Assembly: GCA_963786295.1 (NCBI GenBank)
Contig: CAWAYV010000034.1
Span: 124,001 to 188,000, forward strand
Reading direction: 5' to 3'
Source of the DNA: JACCZX01 sp963786295
GTDB taxonomy: Bacteria; Pseudomonadota; Gammaproteobacteria; Burkholderiales; Burkholderiaceae_F
Length of the DNA: 64,000 nt
Numbering within the stretch: the first letter of the stretch is position 1; the number at the start of each line of letters is the position of its first letter. Below are positions 46,294-55,932 of this stretch, piece by piece. A program made the translations under genes and the position numbers. The notes under the pieces are model-generated. The model saw only the letters and a program-made list of their open reading frames with translations. It had not been told where the DNA came from and did not search any database.

Positions 46294-47550
46294 TTGAACC
46301 TTCCATACGAACTTCGAATCGGGCTGCGCTACACGCGCGCCGGCAGGCGCGCACGTCGTCGCAACGGTTTCATCTCGTTTATATCCGGCATCTCGATGAT
46401 CGGCATCGCGCTCGGCGTGTGGGCGTTGATCGTCGTCTTGTCGGTGATGAACGGGTTCGTGTCGCAGGTGCGCGACCGCATGCTCTCAGTGGTATCTCAT
46501 GTGGAAGTATTTGCGAGCAACGGCGCGCTGTCGGATTGGCGTGCCGTCGAGCAGACGGTTCGCCGTAATCCTGCGGTCGTTGGCGCTGCGCCGTATATCA
46601 ACGCGCAAGCGCTACTAACTCGCGGCGAAAGCGTACGCGGTGCGCTTGTACGTGGCATTGATCCGGCGGCCGAACCGGCGATTTCGGAAATCGCATCGCA
46701 GTTGCGCGGCGCGCCGTTGACCGCGCTGGCCGACGGCGAGTTCGGTGTCATTCTCGGCGGCGAGCTGGCGCGCGCGCTTGGCGCTTTGCTCGGTGACAAA
46801 GTGACGTTGATCGCGCCGCAAGGTCAGGTCACACCGGCCGGGGTCGTGCCGCGACTGAAACAGTTCACCGTACTGGCGACGTTCGATTCGGGTCACTTCG
46901 AGTACGACAGCGCACTGGCGCTTATTCATATCGGCGATGCGGCGCGGCTGTTCAGACTAGACGGCCCGACCGGCGTGCGGCTGAAGCTCACTGACATGCA
47001 ACGCGCTCCTGAGGTGGCCGTGGAACTGGCGCAGTCGCTCGAGCGAGGATTGGTGGTGCGTGACTGGACGCGGCAGAACCGCAGCTGGTTCGCCGCCGTG
47101 CAGATCGAGAAGCGGATGATGTTCATCATCCTAGCGCTGATCATCGGTGTCGCCGCGTTCAATCTGGTATCTACTCTTGTGATGTCGGTCACCGAAAAAC
47201 AATCGGACATCGCGATCATGCGCACGCTTGGCGCGAGCCCCGGCAGCGTGATGCTGGTATTCGTGGTGCAGGGTGCGCTGATCGGAGTTCTGGGCACGCT
47301 ATTGGGTGTGGCAATCGGACTCCTCACTGCCAACAACATGGACAAGATCTTTCCCGCGATTGAGCGAATCGCCGGGTTTCCGCTGATTCCGAAGGATATT
47401 TATTTCATTAGCTCGCTGCCGTCGGACCCGCGCGCGAGCGACATCGTGCCGGTCGCACTGATCTCGATCGCGCTGTCGCTGGTCGCGACCTTGTATCCAA
47501 GTTGGCGCGCGTCACGCGTCAAGCCGGCTGAGGCGTTGCGCTATGACTGA
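46294..47550 (+). CDS. lolC: Lipoprotein-releasing ABC transporter permease LolC/E
   Basis: A 418-aa MacB/FtsX-type permease that, with LolD, extracts outer-membrane lipoproteins from the inner membrane. One N-terminal helix (FISGISMIGIALGVWALIVVL) is followed by a large periplasmic domain. Three C-terminal helices contain the coupling motif EKQSDIAIMRTLGASPGSVM. I use TTG 46294 (MNLPYELRIGLRYTRAG), the typical start in this family. Only one permease gene is present, so it may act as a homodimer (LolF-like). Confidence 0.9.
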   Translation: MNLPYELRIGLRYTRAGRRARRRNGFISFISGISMIGIALGVWALIVVLSVMNGFVSQVRDRMLSVVSHVEVFASNGALSDWRAVEQTVRRNPAVVGAAPYINAQALLTRGESVRGALVRGIDPAAEPAISEIASQLRGAPLTALADGEFGVILGGELARALGALLGDKVTLIAPQGQVTPAGVVPRLKQFTVLATFDSGHFEYDSALALIHIGDAARLFRLDGPTGVRLKLTDMQRAPEVAVELAQSLERGLVVRDWTRQNRSWFAAVQIEKRMMFIILALIIGVAAFNLVSTLVMSVTEKQSDIAIMRTLGASPGSVMLVFVVQGALIGVLGTLLGVAIGLLTANNMDKIFPAIERIAGFPLIPKDIYFISSLPSDPRASDIVPVALISIALSLVATLYPSWRASRVKPAEALRYD

Positions 47551-48235
47551 TGCGGGCGTACGTGCCGTGCTCAGTGCGCGCGGCGTCGAAAAGTCTTATC
47601 GCGAGGGTGGACTCGCGGTGGACGTGCTGCGCGGCGCGAGTCTCGATGTCGCACCCGGTGAATTGGTTGCGGTCGTAGGCGCGTCGGGGTCCGGCAAGAG
47701 CACGCTTCTGCATGTATTCGGTGGTCTCGACGCGGCGGATCGCGGACAGGTGATGATCGAAGGCCGCGACGTCGCGAAGCTAAGCGAAGTCGATCGCGGT
47801 CGTTTGCGTAACGAGCGGCTGGGGTTCATTTATCAGTTCCATCATTTGTTGCCCGAGTTCACCGCGCTGGACAACGTCGCGATGCCGCTGACGATTCGCC
47901 GCCGTCAGTTAGGCGACGCGAGAGCGAGCGCCAAAGAAACGCTGGCCGCGGTTGGACTGGGAGAGCGGGTGCTGCACCATCCGGGCGAACTATCGGGCGG
48001 TGAAAGGCAACGCACTGCGATCGCTCGCGCAATCGTGACGCGGCCAGCATGCGTACTGGCGGATGAGCCGACCGGCAACCTCGATCGCGATACCGCCCGC
48101 GGTGTATTCGGCGTGTTCGTGGATCTTGCGCGGAGCAGTCGCACTGCAGTCGTGATCGTCACGCACGATCCGGAGCTCGCGTCGCGTTGTGATCGTGTTT
48201 TGCGGTTGAAAGACGGCCGGCTCGCGCCCGCATGA
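47543..48235 (+). CDS. lolD: Lipoprotein-releasing ABC transporter ATPase LolD
   Basis: A 230-aa ATPase. Walker A is GASGSGKST (residues 46-54), the signature is LSGGERQR and Walker B is VLADEP, followed by TGNLD. The segment NERLGFIYQFHHLLPEFTALDN is the LolD-type Q-loop. It overlaps lolC by eight bases, giving a coupled permease-ATPase pair. Confidence 0.95.
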   Translation: MTDAGVRAVLSARGVEKSYREGGLAVDVLRGASLDVAPGELVAVVGASGSGKSTLLHVFGGLDAADRGQVMIEGRDVAKLSEVDRGRLRNERLGFIYQFHHLLPEFTALDNVAMPLTIRRRQLGDARASAKETLAAVGLGERVLHHPGELSGGERQRTAIARAIVTRPACVLADEPTGNLDRDTARGVFGVFVDLARSSRTAVVIVTHDPELASRCDRVLRLKDGRLAPA

Positions 48236-48236
48236 G

Positions 48237-48785
48237 TTATGCGCGTGCGCGATGGCGTCGCGCGCGCCACGCACGCCGCAGATACACGCTCCAGACTCCG
48301 CGCACCGTTACGTAGCCGAGCGCCGCGAGCATCGACGCGAGAAGCAGCAGTCCTAATGCGAGCGGCGCGCCCAGGCTCATCATCCAGCGGCTCATCGCTT
48401 CCATCGACGCCAGCATGTTGGTCCACTCCCACTCGGGTATCGGCGGTGGCTTGGTAAGTCCGTGTGTTCCGAGAGTAAAGCCACCGATCTCGTAGGCGAT
48501 CAGATAAAGCGGCACGATCGTGATCGGGTTCGTGTAAAGCGTCGTGACCAGCGCCAACGGCAAATTCACGCGCAAAATGACACACACTATCGCTGCGCCC
48601 AGCATCTGCAGCGGCCCGGGAATCAAGCCGCAAAACAATCCGACCGCAACACCGCCCGCCGCCGAACGGCGGTTCAGGTGCCAGAGCGCCGGGTGGAACA
48701 GACTGTCACCGAACATCGACAGCGCCTTTACCTCGCGCACCTTGTCAACGTCGGGCATGAACTTGCGAAAATACTTGCGTGGCAT
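48237..48785 (-). CDS. DUF2062 inner membrane protein
   Basis: A 182-aa protein starting MPRKYFRKFMPD, with the DUF2062 motif GLFCGLIPGPLQMLGAA and helices around NLPLALVTTLYTNPITIVPLYLIAYEIG and LGAPLALGLLLLASMLAALGYV. Function unknown; some relatives are fused to glycosyltransferases. It is convergent with lolD, one base apart, and divergent from comEC. Confidence 0.88.
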   Translation of the reverse strand: MPRKYFRKFMPDVDKVREVKALSMFGDSLFHPALWHLNRRSAAGGVAVGLFCGLIPGPLQMLGAAIVCVILRVNLPLALVTTLYTNPITIVPLYLIAYEIGGFTLGTHGLTKPPPIPEWEWTNMLASMEAMSRWMMSLGAPLALGLLLLASMLAALGYVTVRGVWSVYLRRAWRARRHRARA

Positions 48786-49116
48786 GCATCAAGTTTAGGG
48801 CGTCTGTCCGCAGTCGCGCTGCGTAGACTTCAGCGGATGAGGGCTCGCGTCTGATGCGCGGTTGATCCCGGTCGTATGCGATTGGCAGCGCTGACCGCAT
48901 TCGTGCTTGGTGTCTGCGCGTTGCAATGGCAGACATCGCTACCGGGTGCTGCATTCATTGCGACGCTCGGCGGGGGCGCGGCCCTGGTGCTGCTGGTGCT
49001 GCGGCTGAACCCCGGCCCGCTTGCGCGTGCAATAGCTCTGATCGCCATCGGCTGCATCGGATTTGCCTATGCCGCGGGCCATGCCATGTGGCGCATGGCC
49101 GACGAGCTCGCGTTCG

Positions 49117-49300
49117 ATGACGAAGGCCGCGACATCGCTGTCATCGGTGTGATTGCCAGCTTGCCGGTGAAGCTGGAACGCGGCGTGCGGTTCGAATTCG
49201 ACGTGAGAATGAAGTGACGAAGGCGAATCGCTGTGAGCGGTGTGATTGCTAGCTCTCCGTGAAGCTGGAACGCGTGCGGTTCGAATTCGACGTCGAGCGC
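49117..49300. repeat. Imperfect tandem duplication inside comEC
   Basis: About 90 bases (49119-49204) recur directly downstream (49215-49293) with small deletions and changes. TGACGAAGGC and TTCGAATTCGACGT mark both copies. The second copy is out of frame and introduces stops. Confidence 0.75.
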
Positions 49301-50920
49301 GTTATCGCGCCGAACGTGCACGTGCCGTCGCGCGTTCTTCTTGGCTGGTACAGCGGCGACATCGTCGTACAGCCCGGAGAGCGGTGGGCATTCACGTGCG
49401 ATTAAAGCGGCCGCACGGCACCATGAATCCCGGCGGTTTCGATTTCGAAGCCTGGATGCTCGAACGACACCTGCGTGCGTCCGGCTATGTGCGCGCGGGC
49501 CCGCCCGTTTCGCGCCTGGATGCAATGGTTTGGACTCCGCACTACGCGATCGAGCGTGCCCGCTCCGATTTGCGCGAGCGGCTGCAACCAGAAACTTGCT
49601 GATAAGCGATACGGCGGCGTGCTTCTGGCGTTGGTGCTCGGCGACCAGCGTGCGATTAGCGACGCCGATTGGACGTTGTTCAACCGCACCGGTATCGGCC
49701 ATCTGGTCAGCATCTCGGGACTGCACATCACGATGATTGCGAGTCTTGCCGGACTCATGGTCGGCGCGCTGTGGCGGCGCTCGCCGGCGCTGCTCGCACG
49801 CGCCGCCGCACAAACGGCCGCAGTGCTGGCAGGTTTAACGGCGGCGTTTTTGTACGCGCTGCTGGCGGGTGGGGCGTACCGGCACAACGTACGGTCGTGA
49901 TGCTGGCGACGGTCGGTGTTGCATGGCTCTTGAGCTCGCGCATAAGCGCCGCGACTTCGCTCGCGCTTGCGGCCGCACTGGTATGCCTAATCGATCCGTG
50001 GGCCGTCCTAGCGCCCGGTTTTTGGCTTTCGTTCGGCGCGGTCGCCGCCATCGTGTGGGTCGTGCAGGGCAGGCCTTGGCGCGTTGCATCGTCGGGATTA
50101 CGGCTCTGCGCCCTGGTTGCACGCCGCAACGCGGGTGCAGATCGCCGTCACCCTGGCGCTGATTCCCGCCACCGTGCTGTTGTTTCATCAACTGTCGATT
50201 GTTTCGCCGCTTGCCAACGCAATGGCGATTCCGATCGTCAGCTGGGCGGTCACGCCGCTCGCGTTGCTCGGCGCTGCACTTGTCATGCTTCCCGCGCCGG
50301 TGTCGCTGCTGGCCGAACCGGTGCTGGGCGCTGCCGATGCAATCTTCGCGATCATGGCGTCGGTGTTGCAGTGGGCCGCGTCGTTCGCGTGGGCCAATGT
50401 GCCGGTCGCGTCGCCGCCGTTGGTACTGGTGGCACTGGCTGCCATCGGCGTGATCTGGCTGCTCGCCCCACCCGGATGGCCGGTGCGGGCGGCAGGCGCC
50501 GTGGCGATGCTTCCGATGTTCGTGTGGCCTGCGACGCGCGCCGCTGAAAACGAAGTGTGGGTCACTGCGCTCGATGTCGGCCAGGGGTCGGCACTACTGA
50601 TCGAAACCAGAAATCAGGCGTGGCTATATGACGCGGGCCCGCGCTATTCCGCTGACACCGACGCAGGCGAACGGCTGATCTTGCCGTACCTGCGGCATCG
50701 GGGAATCGGCCGCCTCGACGGATTGATCGTCTCGCATCTCGATAGCGATCATTCGGGCGGCGCGGCGTCGATACTGCGCGCGATCGCGGTCGATCGCGTT
50801 ATCTCGTGATCGCCGGAGCATCATGCTGGCGATCGCGCCGGTCCGCGCGGTCCGCATGCATCGAGCCGGCGATCGCTGACTTCGCAGTACGCTCGGCCTA
50901 CGGGTGAAGCAGCGCACCAC

Positions 50921-51577
50921 GAATGCGATGAGTGCGTGGGCTGATCACCTCGGCGCGAGCGCGTGCTGCGATCGGCGTGACGCATGACGAGTCGGCTTGC
51001 TGGCACGCACGCCTGCGGTGCGTGTATTGGCTGGCGGTACCGCACCATGGCAGCCGCAGCTCATCCAGCGCATCGCTGCTCGAACGCGGTGCGCGACGTC
51101 GACGGTGCGCAGCCGGCATCGGAACTGCTGCAGCGCCTGCGCACGTCGAGCGCTGCGCCGGCGCGACTGACATGCGACAAGCGCACGACGAATCGCATGA
51201 CGTTGCGTGGTGCTGATCACATTCGCGCGCGCGTCGACTGCTGCGAAACGGTCGAGCGCACGCTCGTGAGCGCGTCGGAGCTGATCTACTTCCGGCCGAC
51301 GCGACCTGCGCTGCGGTGCGATCGTTGCACTGGCTCGACGGTACCGCCGGCATCCCGACCAAGTTGTCGCGCGCTGCGATGCCAGGATTCGGTGCGCACC
51401 GATCATGCGCAGCACCGCAGCTCATCCAGCGCATTGCTGCTCGACACGCTGGGCGCGACATCGGCGGTGGCGCAAGCCGGTTATCGGAACCGCTTCCGGC
51501 ATCCCGACCCCGAAGTCGTCGCGCGCTACGACGCAAGGAAGATTCAGTTTTTTCGCACCGATCATGCGGGCGCGCTG
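50921..51577. repeat. Scrambled, diverged internal repeats in the comEC 3' region
   Basis: Three blocks occur twice. W is 50921-51046 and 51188-51345 (both with GCTGATCAC and GGTACCGC). X is 51047-51130 and 51410-51495 (sharing an exact 19-mer at 51054-51072 and 51415-51433). Y is 51345-51409 and 51497-51577 (both with GGCATCCCGACC and GCACCGATCATGCG). The order is W-X-W'-Y-X'-Y'. The second X'-Y' reads as good ComEC protein; the first copies do not. Nothing else is recognisable in this stretch. Confidence 0.7.
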
Positions 51578-51789
51578 CAGTGGCGCTTCGCAAGCGATGG
51601 GACAAGCGTGGTGTACTCGACACGCGAAACGGAGGCGCGCTACTGGCACAACCGCCCTGGAGCCGCGGCGGGGCGCTCGGGTTCCGGCACTCGCGCACAA
51701 GACGCCGGCGCCGTCACGGGCGACGTAATTCCGGGACCGCCTGAGCCCTACGCGGGCCGCTAAACTGCCCTGTTCGGTAGGGCGAGGCG

Positions 51790-53247
51790 ATGCACAAAGC
51801 GTTCGACGAAATGTACGACGGGAACGATCGTGTCCGTGCGCACTATCGCGAGTTCGAGCGCTGGCTGTCGGAGCAGACGCCAGACGCGATGCAGTTCAAG
51901 CGTGCGGAGGCCGATCTGGTGTTCCGCCGCGTCGGCGTCACGTTCGCCGTCTACGGTGCCAAGGACGATCCGGACGGCAAAAACGGCGAGGCAGACGAAG
52001 CAACTGAGCGCCTGATTCCGTTTGACGTCGTGCCGCGCATCATTCCCGCCGCCGAATGGAAGCAGCTTGAGGCCGGCCTGCGGCAACGGGTGCGAGCGCT
52101 GAACATGTTTCTGCGCGACGTGTATCACGACCAAGACATATTGCGCGCGGGCCGAATCCCAGCCGATCAGATCTTGCGCAACTCGCAATACCGGCCCGAG
52201 ATGCGTGGAGTCGACGTCGCGGGTGACATTTACGCACACGTGGCGGGAATCGACGTGGTGCGGGCATCCGACGCTGCCGGCGCCGGCGAGTACTTCGTCC
52301 TCGAAGACAACCTGCGCGTGCCGAGCGGTGTGTCCTACATGCTGGAAAACCGCAAGATGATGATGCGGCTGTTTTCCGATCTATTTGCGCGGAACCGCGT
52401 GGCGCCAGTCGCGCATTATCCGGACGTTCTGCTCGAGAATCTTCGCTCGGTGGCCCCGCTTGGCGTCGACGACCCCACCGTCGTGCTTTTGACGCCCGGT
52501 ATGTACAACTCGGCCTATTTCGAGCACGCATTTTTGGCGCAGCAAATGGGTATCGAATTGGTCGAAGGGCAGGATTTGTTTGTGCAGGACAACCACGTCT
52601 TTATGCGCACCACGCGCGGTCCGCAGCGGGTCGACGTCATCTATCGCCGCATCGATGACGATTTTCTCGATCCGCGCGCGTTCCGACCAGACTCGACGCT
52701 GGGCGTGGCCGGACTGCTGTCCGTGTATCGCACCGGCAAGGTCACGCTGGCGAATGCGATCGGCACCGGCATTGCAGACGACAAGTCGATCTACCCGCAC
52801 GTTCCGGACATGATTGACTTTTACCTCGGCGAGAAGCCGATCCTGTCGAATGTTCCGACGCACGTGTGCCGCGAGCGCGAGCAGCTCGAATACACGCTGG
52901 CGCATCTCGAGGAGCTGGTGATAAAGGAGGTTCATGGCGCCGGTGGCTACGGCATGCTGGTCGGACCCGCATCCACCCGCGCCGAACGCGAGGAATTTTC
53001 GGTGCGCCTGCGCGCTCATCCCGAAAATTACATCGCCCAGCCGACACTCGCGCTCTCGACGTGCCCCACGTACGTCGAGTCGGGAATAGCACCGCGCCAC
53101 ATTGACCTGCGTCCGTACGTGCTGTCGGGCAAGGATGTCGTCACCGTTCCCGGCGGGCTGTGCCGAGTGGCGTTGCGCCAAGGATCACTGGTCGTAAATT
53201 CGTCGCAGGGGGGCGGCACCAAAGACACATGGGTGCTCGAGCGATGA
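51790..53247 (+). CDS. Circularly permuted ATP-grasp ligase (type 2)
   Basis: A 485-aa protein of the CP ATP-grasp family (formerly DUF404/DUF407), predicted to form amide bonds on peptides. Conserved stretches include YFVLEDNLRVPSGVSYMLENR, LLTPGMYNSAYFEHAFLAQQMG, YRRIDDDFLDP, VIKEVHGAGGYGMLVGP and the C-terminal RVALRQGSLVVNSSQGGGTKDTWVL. In many bacteria it pairs with alpha-E, transglutaminase-like and Anbu genes in a proposed peptide-tagging system. Its stop overlaps the GGDEF gene start (ATGA). Confidence 0.92.
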   Translation: MHKAFDEMYDGNDRVRAHYREFERWLSEQTPDAMQFKRAEADLVFRRVGVTFAVYGAKDDPDGKNGEADEATERLIPFDVVPRIIPAAEWKQLEAGLRQRVRALNMFLRDVYHDQDILRAGRIPADQILRNSQYRPEMRGVDVAGDIYAHVAGIDVVRASDAAGAGEYFVLEDNLRVPSGVSYMLENRKMMMRLFSDLFARNRVAPVAHYPDVLLENLRSVAPLGVDDPTVVLLTPGMYNSAYFEHAFLAQQMGIELVEGQDLFVQDNHVFMRTTRGPQRVDVIYRRIDDDFLDPRAFRPDSTLGVAGLLSVYRTGKVTLANAIGTGIADDKSIYPHVPDMIDFYLGEKPILSNVPTHVCREREQLEYTLAHLEELVIKEVHGAGGYGMLVGPASTRAEREEFSVRLRAHPENYIAQPTLALSTCPTYVESGIAPRHIDLRPYVLSGKDVVTVPGGLCRVALRQGSLVVNSSQGGGTKDTWVLER

Positions 53248-54947
53248 ATCGCCCGAGCGAGCTGGGGTCGCTGAACGGCGAACATGCCGACAGCTCCGCG
53301 CACGACAGTGCCGCGCGCCGCGCAACCGACCAAATCGATCCGTATGCGCTGATCGAACGCGCCGAAAAACTGATCAACACCGAGCCGCATGATGCGGTTG
53401 TGTTCGCGTTGCGTGCGCAAAACGTCGCTCGTGCGCGCACCGCCGAGACGTTGATGGCGCGCGCCCATTTCGTCGCCGGCTCGGCGCTGATGCAGGTCGG
53501 CGACTGGTCGGGTGCGACCCGGCAACTATCGCAGGCAGAGCAGGTATATCGCGCTCAGGACGATTTCGTGGCGCAGAGCCGAGTCAACATCTTATTGGCC
53601 ACCGCGTGTTGCGAGCTGGGCGAGTATGGCGAGGCGCTCGATGGCTTCGCCGAGGTGCAAAAACTCGCGCGGCAGCACAACGATCACGCCGGAGTGCGGC
53701 TGGCGCTGGTGCACCAATCGACGGTGCATATGATGCTCGGTGATTTCGACGCAGCGCGCGACTCACTTAGATCCTCGCTCGAGCTGCCGTCTGGGTCGAC
53801 CGCTGACGAAGGCATGGTGGTACTGCATCACGGCCTGGTCGACGCCAACGAAGGATTGCGTGCGGCGCTGGCGGGCGACGGTGCCATCGTAATGCGTTGC
53901 ATGGCCGACGCCGAAGATCACTTCGTAATGGCACTTGAACTTCTTTCAGGGTCGACCGATCGTTCAACCGCTATCGCCGCTCGTACGCAGCAGGGTGCCG
54001 CACGCTGCTGGCTCGGCAAGTTCAGCGAAGGTCTGGCCGATTTGAACGCGGCCGTGACGGAAGCGGCGCAAAGCGGCTTCCGTTCGCGCGAGGTGCACGC
54101 GCGGCTGGAGCTCGGCTACCACCTGGTGGGGGCAGGGCGCGAACACGAAGGGCTCGCTATTTTGGGACCGGCCTTGATGCAAGCCGAGGAGTTGGGAGAC
54201 TTGCGCCGGCCCGCGGATTCTTATGAGCGGCTATCCGCACTGTATGAAGCGCGCGCCGATTTTCAACTCGCGCTGTATCACCACAAGCGCTACGTCGAAG
54301 TAAAAACGCGGCTCGACGGTCGGCTCAGCACGCAACGCGCGCGCTTGCACGAAGCGCGCGCCGAATTGCAGAAGCTGCGGACGCAGACCGCAGCGCTGCA
54401 TCAGAAGGCGCGCGATCTCGAACAATCGCGGTCGCGCCTCGAACGTCTCGCGCTGGAAGACGAACTGACCGGTCTGGCCAACCGCAGATCGTTCACGAAG
54501 GAGCTGGAAAGCTGGTGCGCCCGGGCACGCGCGGGCACGTTGCGCTTCGGGCTTGTGGTCGCCGATATCGACGGCTTCAAACAGATCAACGATCGCCATT
54601 CACATCTGACCGGAGACGCGGTGCTGCGCCAGCTCGGCAACGTGATACGCGCGAACTTGCGCGACACCGATTTCGCGGCGCGTTTGGGCGGCGACGAGTT
54701 TGCGCTGCTGCTGGCCGACAGCGAGGGTGGCGCCGCGATGGCGGTGGTCGAGCGGTTGATCGACGCGGTCCGCAAGTCTTCCTGGGCGGAATTCGACAGC
54801 GCACTTCACGTGACGATGAGCATCGGCCTGTGCGAATCGTCCGATTTCGGCGACTCGAGCGAGCTGGTGCGGCGCGCCGATGAATCGCTGTACGCCGCCA
54901 AGCACGCCGGCCGCGATCGCGTGCACTTGTGGAACGGAAGTGCTTAG
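53244..54947 (+). CDS. TPR-coiled coil-GGDEF diguanylate cyclase
   Basis: A 567-aa protein with no membrane segment. Residues about 30-370 are tetratricopeptide-like helical repeats, and about 370-410 form a coiled coil (RARLHEARAELQKLRTQ). The C-terminal GGDEF domain has an intact active site (GGDEF, 482-486) and an inhibitory RxxD site (Arg473-Asp476) at the right spacing. It should therefore make cyclic di-GMP and feel product inhibition, with the TPR part as protein-binding sensor. It is embedded between ATP-grasp and alpha-E genes, overlapping both. A cyclase here is not part of the classical Anbu gene set. Confidence 0.92.
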   Translation: MNRPSELGSLNGEHADSSAHDSAARRATDQIDPYALIERAEKLINTEPHDAVVFALRAQNVARARTAETLMARAHFVAGSALMQVGDWSGATRQLSQAEQVYRAQDDFVAQSRVNILLATACCELGEYGEALDGFAEVQKLARQHNDHAGVRLALVHQSTVHMMLGDFDAARDSLRSSLELPSGSTADEGMVVLHHGLVDANEGLRAALAGDGAIVMRCMADAEDHFVMALELLSGSTDRSTAIAARTQQGAARCWLGKFSEGLADLNAAVTEAAQSGFRSREVHARLELGYHLVGAGREHEGLAILGPALMQAEELGDLRRPADSYERLSALYEARADFQLALYHHKRYVEVKTRLDGRLSTQRARLHEARAELQKLRTQTAALHQKARDLEQSRSRLERLALEDELTGLANRRSFTKELESWCARARAGTLRFGLVVADIDGFKQINDRHSHLTGDAVLRQLGNVIRANLRDTDFAARLGGDEFALLLADSEGGAAMAVVERLIDAVRKSSWAEFDSALHVTMSIGLCESSDFGDSSELVRRADESLYAAKHAGRDRVHLWNGSA

Positions 54948-55917
54948 CCGCACGGCGGACCACTTATTCTGGATGGCGCGATACATAGAGCGTGCGGAGA
55001 ACACCGCACGCATGCTCGATGTCAACCTGTCGACGTCGCTGTTGCCGCAGTCGGCGCAGGCGTCGGAGAGCAGCTGGCGCGCGCTGCTGAGCATTTCCGA
55101 GCTGACTGAAGAGTTCGACGAGCGTTATCCGATCGTGTCGCCGCGCGACGTGATGGATTTCATGGTGCGCGACGCCAGCAACTCGTCGTCGATTTGTGCG
55201 TGCCTGCGGGCCGCGCGCGAGAACGCGCGTGCAGTCCGAGGCTCGTTGACTACCGAAGTGTGGGAGACGCACAACGATACCTGGCTCGATCTGCAGCGCA
55301 AACTTTCGGATCGCACGCCGGAGCGCGATCCGCAGGCTTTTTTCGAGTGGGTCAAATTCCGCTCGCACCTGTCACGCGGCGTGACGATCGGCACGATGTT
55401 GAAAGACGAGGCGTTCTACTTCGTACGACTGGGCACGTTCCTCGAGCGCGCCGATAACACGGCACGCTTGATCGACGTCAAGTACCACGGGCTCAGCGAT
55501 GAGCCCGGGCGAGCGCCGGCCGCTGCCAACAAGGACAGCGTTGATCATCCGCCGGACTTCTATCACTGGGCGGCGGTGTTGCGTTCGGTGTCGGCGTTTG
55601 AGACGTATCGCAAGGTCTATCGCGACGTGATTACGCCGTCACGGGTTGCGGAGCTGCTGATCCTGCGCGGCGACATGCCGCGCTCGCTCGCGAGTTGCCT
55701 GAACGAGGTGTCGGCCAACCTCGAGATGGTGCGCAACCGGCGATCCGAGGAGACCGAGCGGCGCGCCGGCTTGCTGCGCGCCGAACTCCGTTACGGCCGT
55801 ATTGAAGACATCCTCGCGCGCGGCCTGCACTCGTATTTGACCGAATTCCTCGAACGCATCAACGATCTGGGCGAGCGTGTCAGCGAAGATTTTCTGGTGC
55901 CTTTGGAAGCCCACTAA
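54940..55917 (+). CDS. Alpha-E domain protein
   Basis: A 325-aa all-alpha protein of the alpha-E family (DUF403). It begins at GTG 54940 with LSRTADHLFWMARYIERAENTARMLDV, the family hallmark, and repeats a related helix later (RLGTFLERADNTARLIDVKY). These proteins nearly always accompany the permuted ATP-grasp and are thought to act with it in peptide ligation. The GTG lies eight bases inside the GGDEF gene; the longer open frame upstream overlaps that gene and is not alpha-E-like. Confidence 0.92.
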   Translation: MLSRTADHLFWMARYIERAENTARMLDVNLSTSLLPQSAQASESSWRALLSISELTEEFDERYPIVSPRDVMDFMVRDASNSSSICACLRAARENARAVRGSLTTEVWETHNDTWLDLQRKLSDRTPERDPQAFFEWVKFRSHLSRGVTIGTMLKDEAFYFVRLGTFLERADNTARLIDVKYHGLSDEPGRAPAAANKDSVDHPPDFYHWAAVLRSVSAFETYRKVYRDVITPSRVAELLILRGDMPRSLASCLNEVSANLEMVRNRRSEETERRAGLLRAELRYGRIEDILARGLHSYLTEFLERINDLGERVSEDFLVPLEAH

Positions 55918-55932
55918 TAAACTGGGACGCGT

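Larger units (their letters stand above)
48876..51763 (+). pseudogene. comEC: ComEC DNA-uptake channel, heavily disrupted
   Basis: Recognisable ComEC parts appear in the right order across three frames. They are an N-terminal hydrophobic domain (from 48876), a DUF4131-like domain (PHGTMNPGGFDFEAWMLERHLRASGYV), and the competence channel domain (GHLVSISGLHITMIASLAG...GVAWLLSSRISAATSLALAAAL). The beta-lactamase-like domain follows (ALDVGQGSALLIETRNQAWLYDAG, SHLDSDHSGG, VPHHGSRSSSSA) with the C-terminal QAGYRNRFRHPDPEVVARY. ComEC moves single-stranded DNA across the inner membrane. Frames break repeatedly, with a partial tandem duplication near 49.2 kb and scrambled repeats at 50.9-51.6 kb. The locus is several hundred bases longer than an intact gene. 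Confidence 0.8.

Noticed and set aside
50921..51577. Diversity-generating retroelement template/variable repeat pair
   Set aside because: Differences between copies include many indels and are not biased to adenines, and no reverse transcriptase is in the window.
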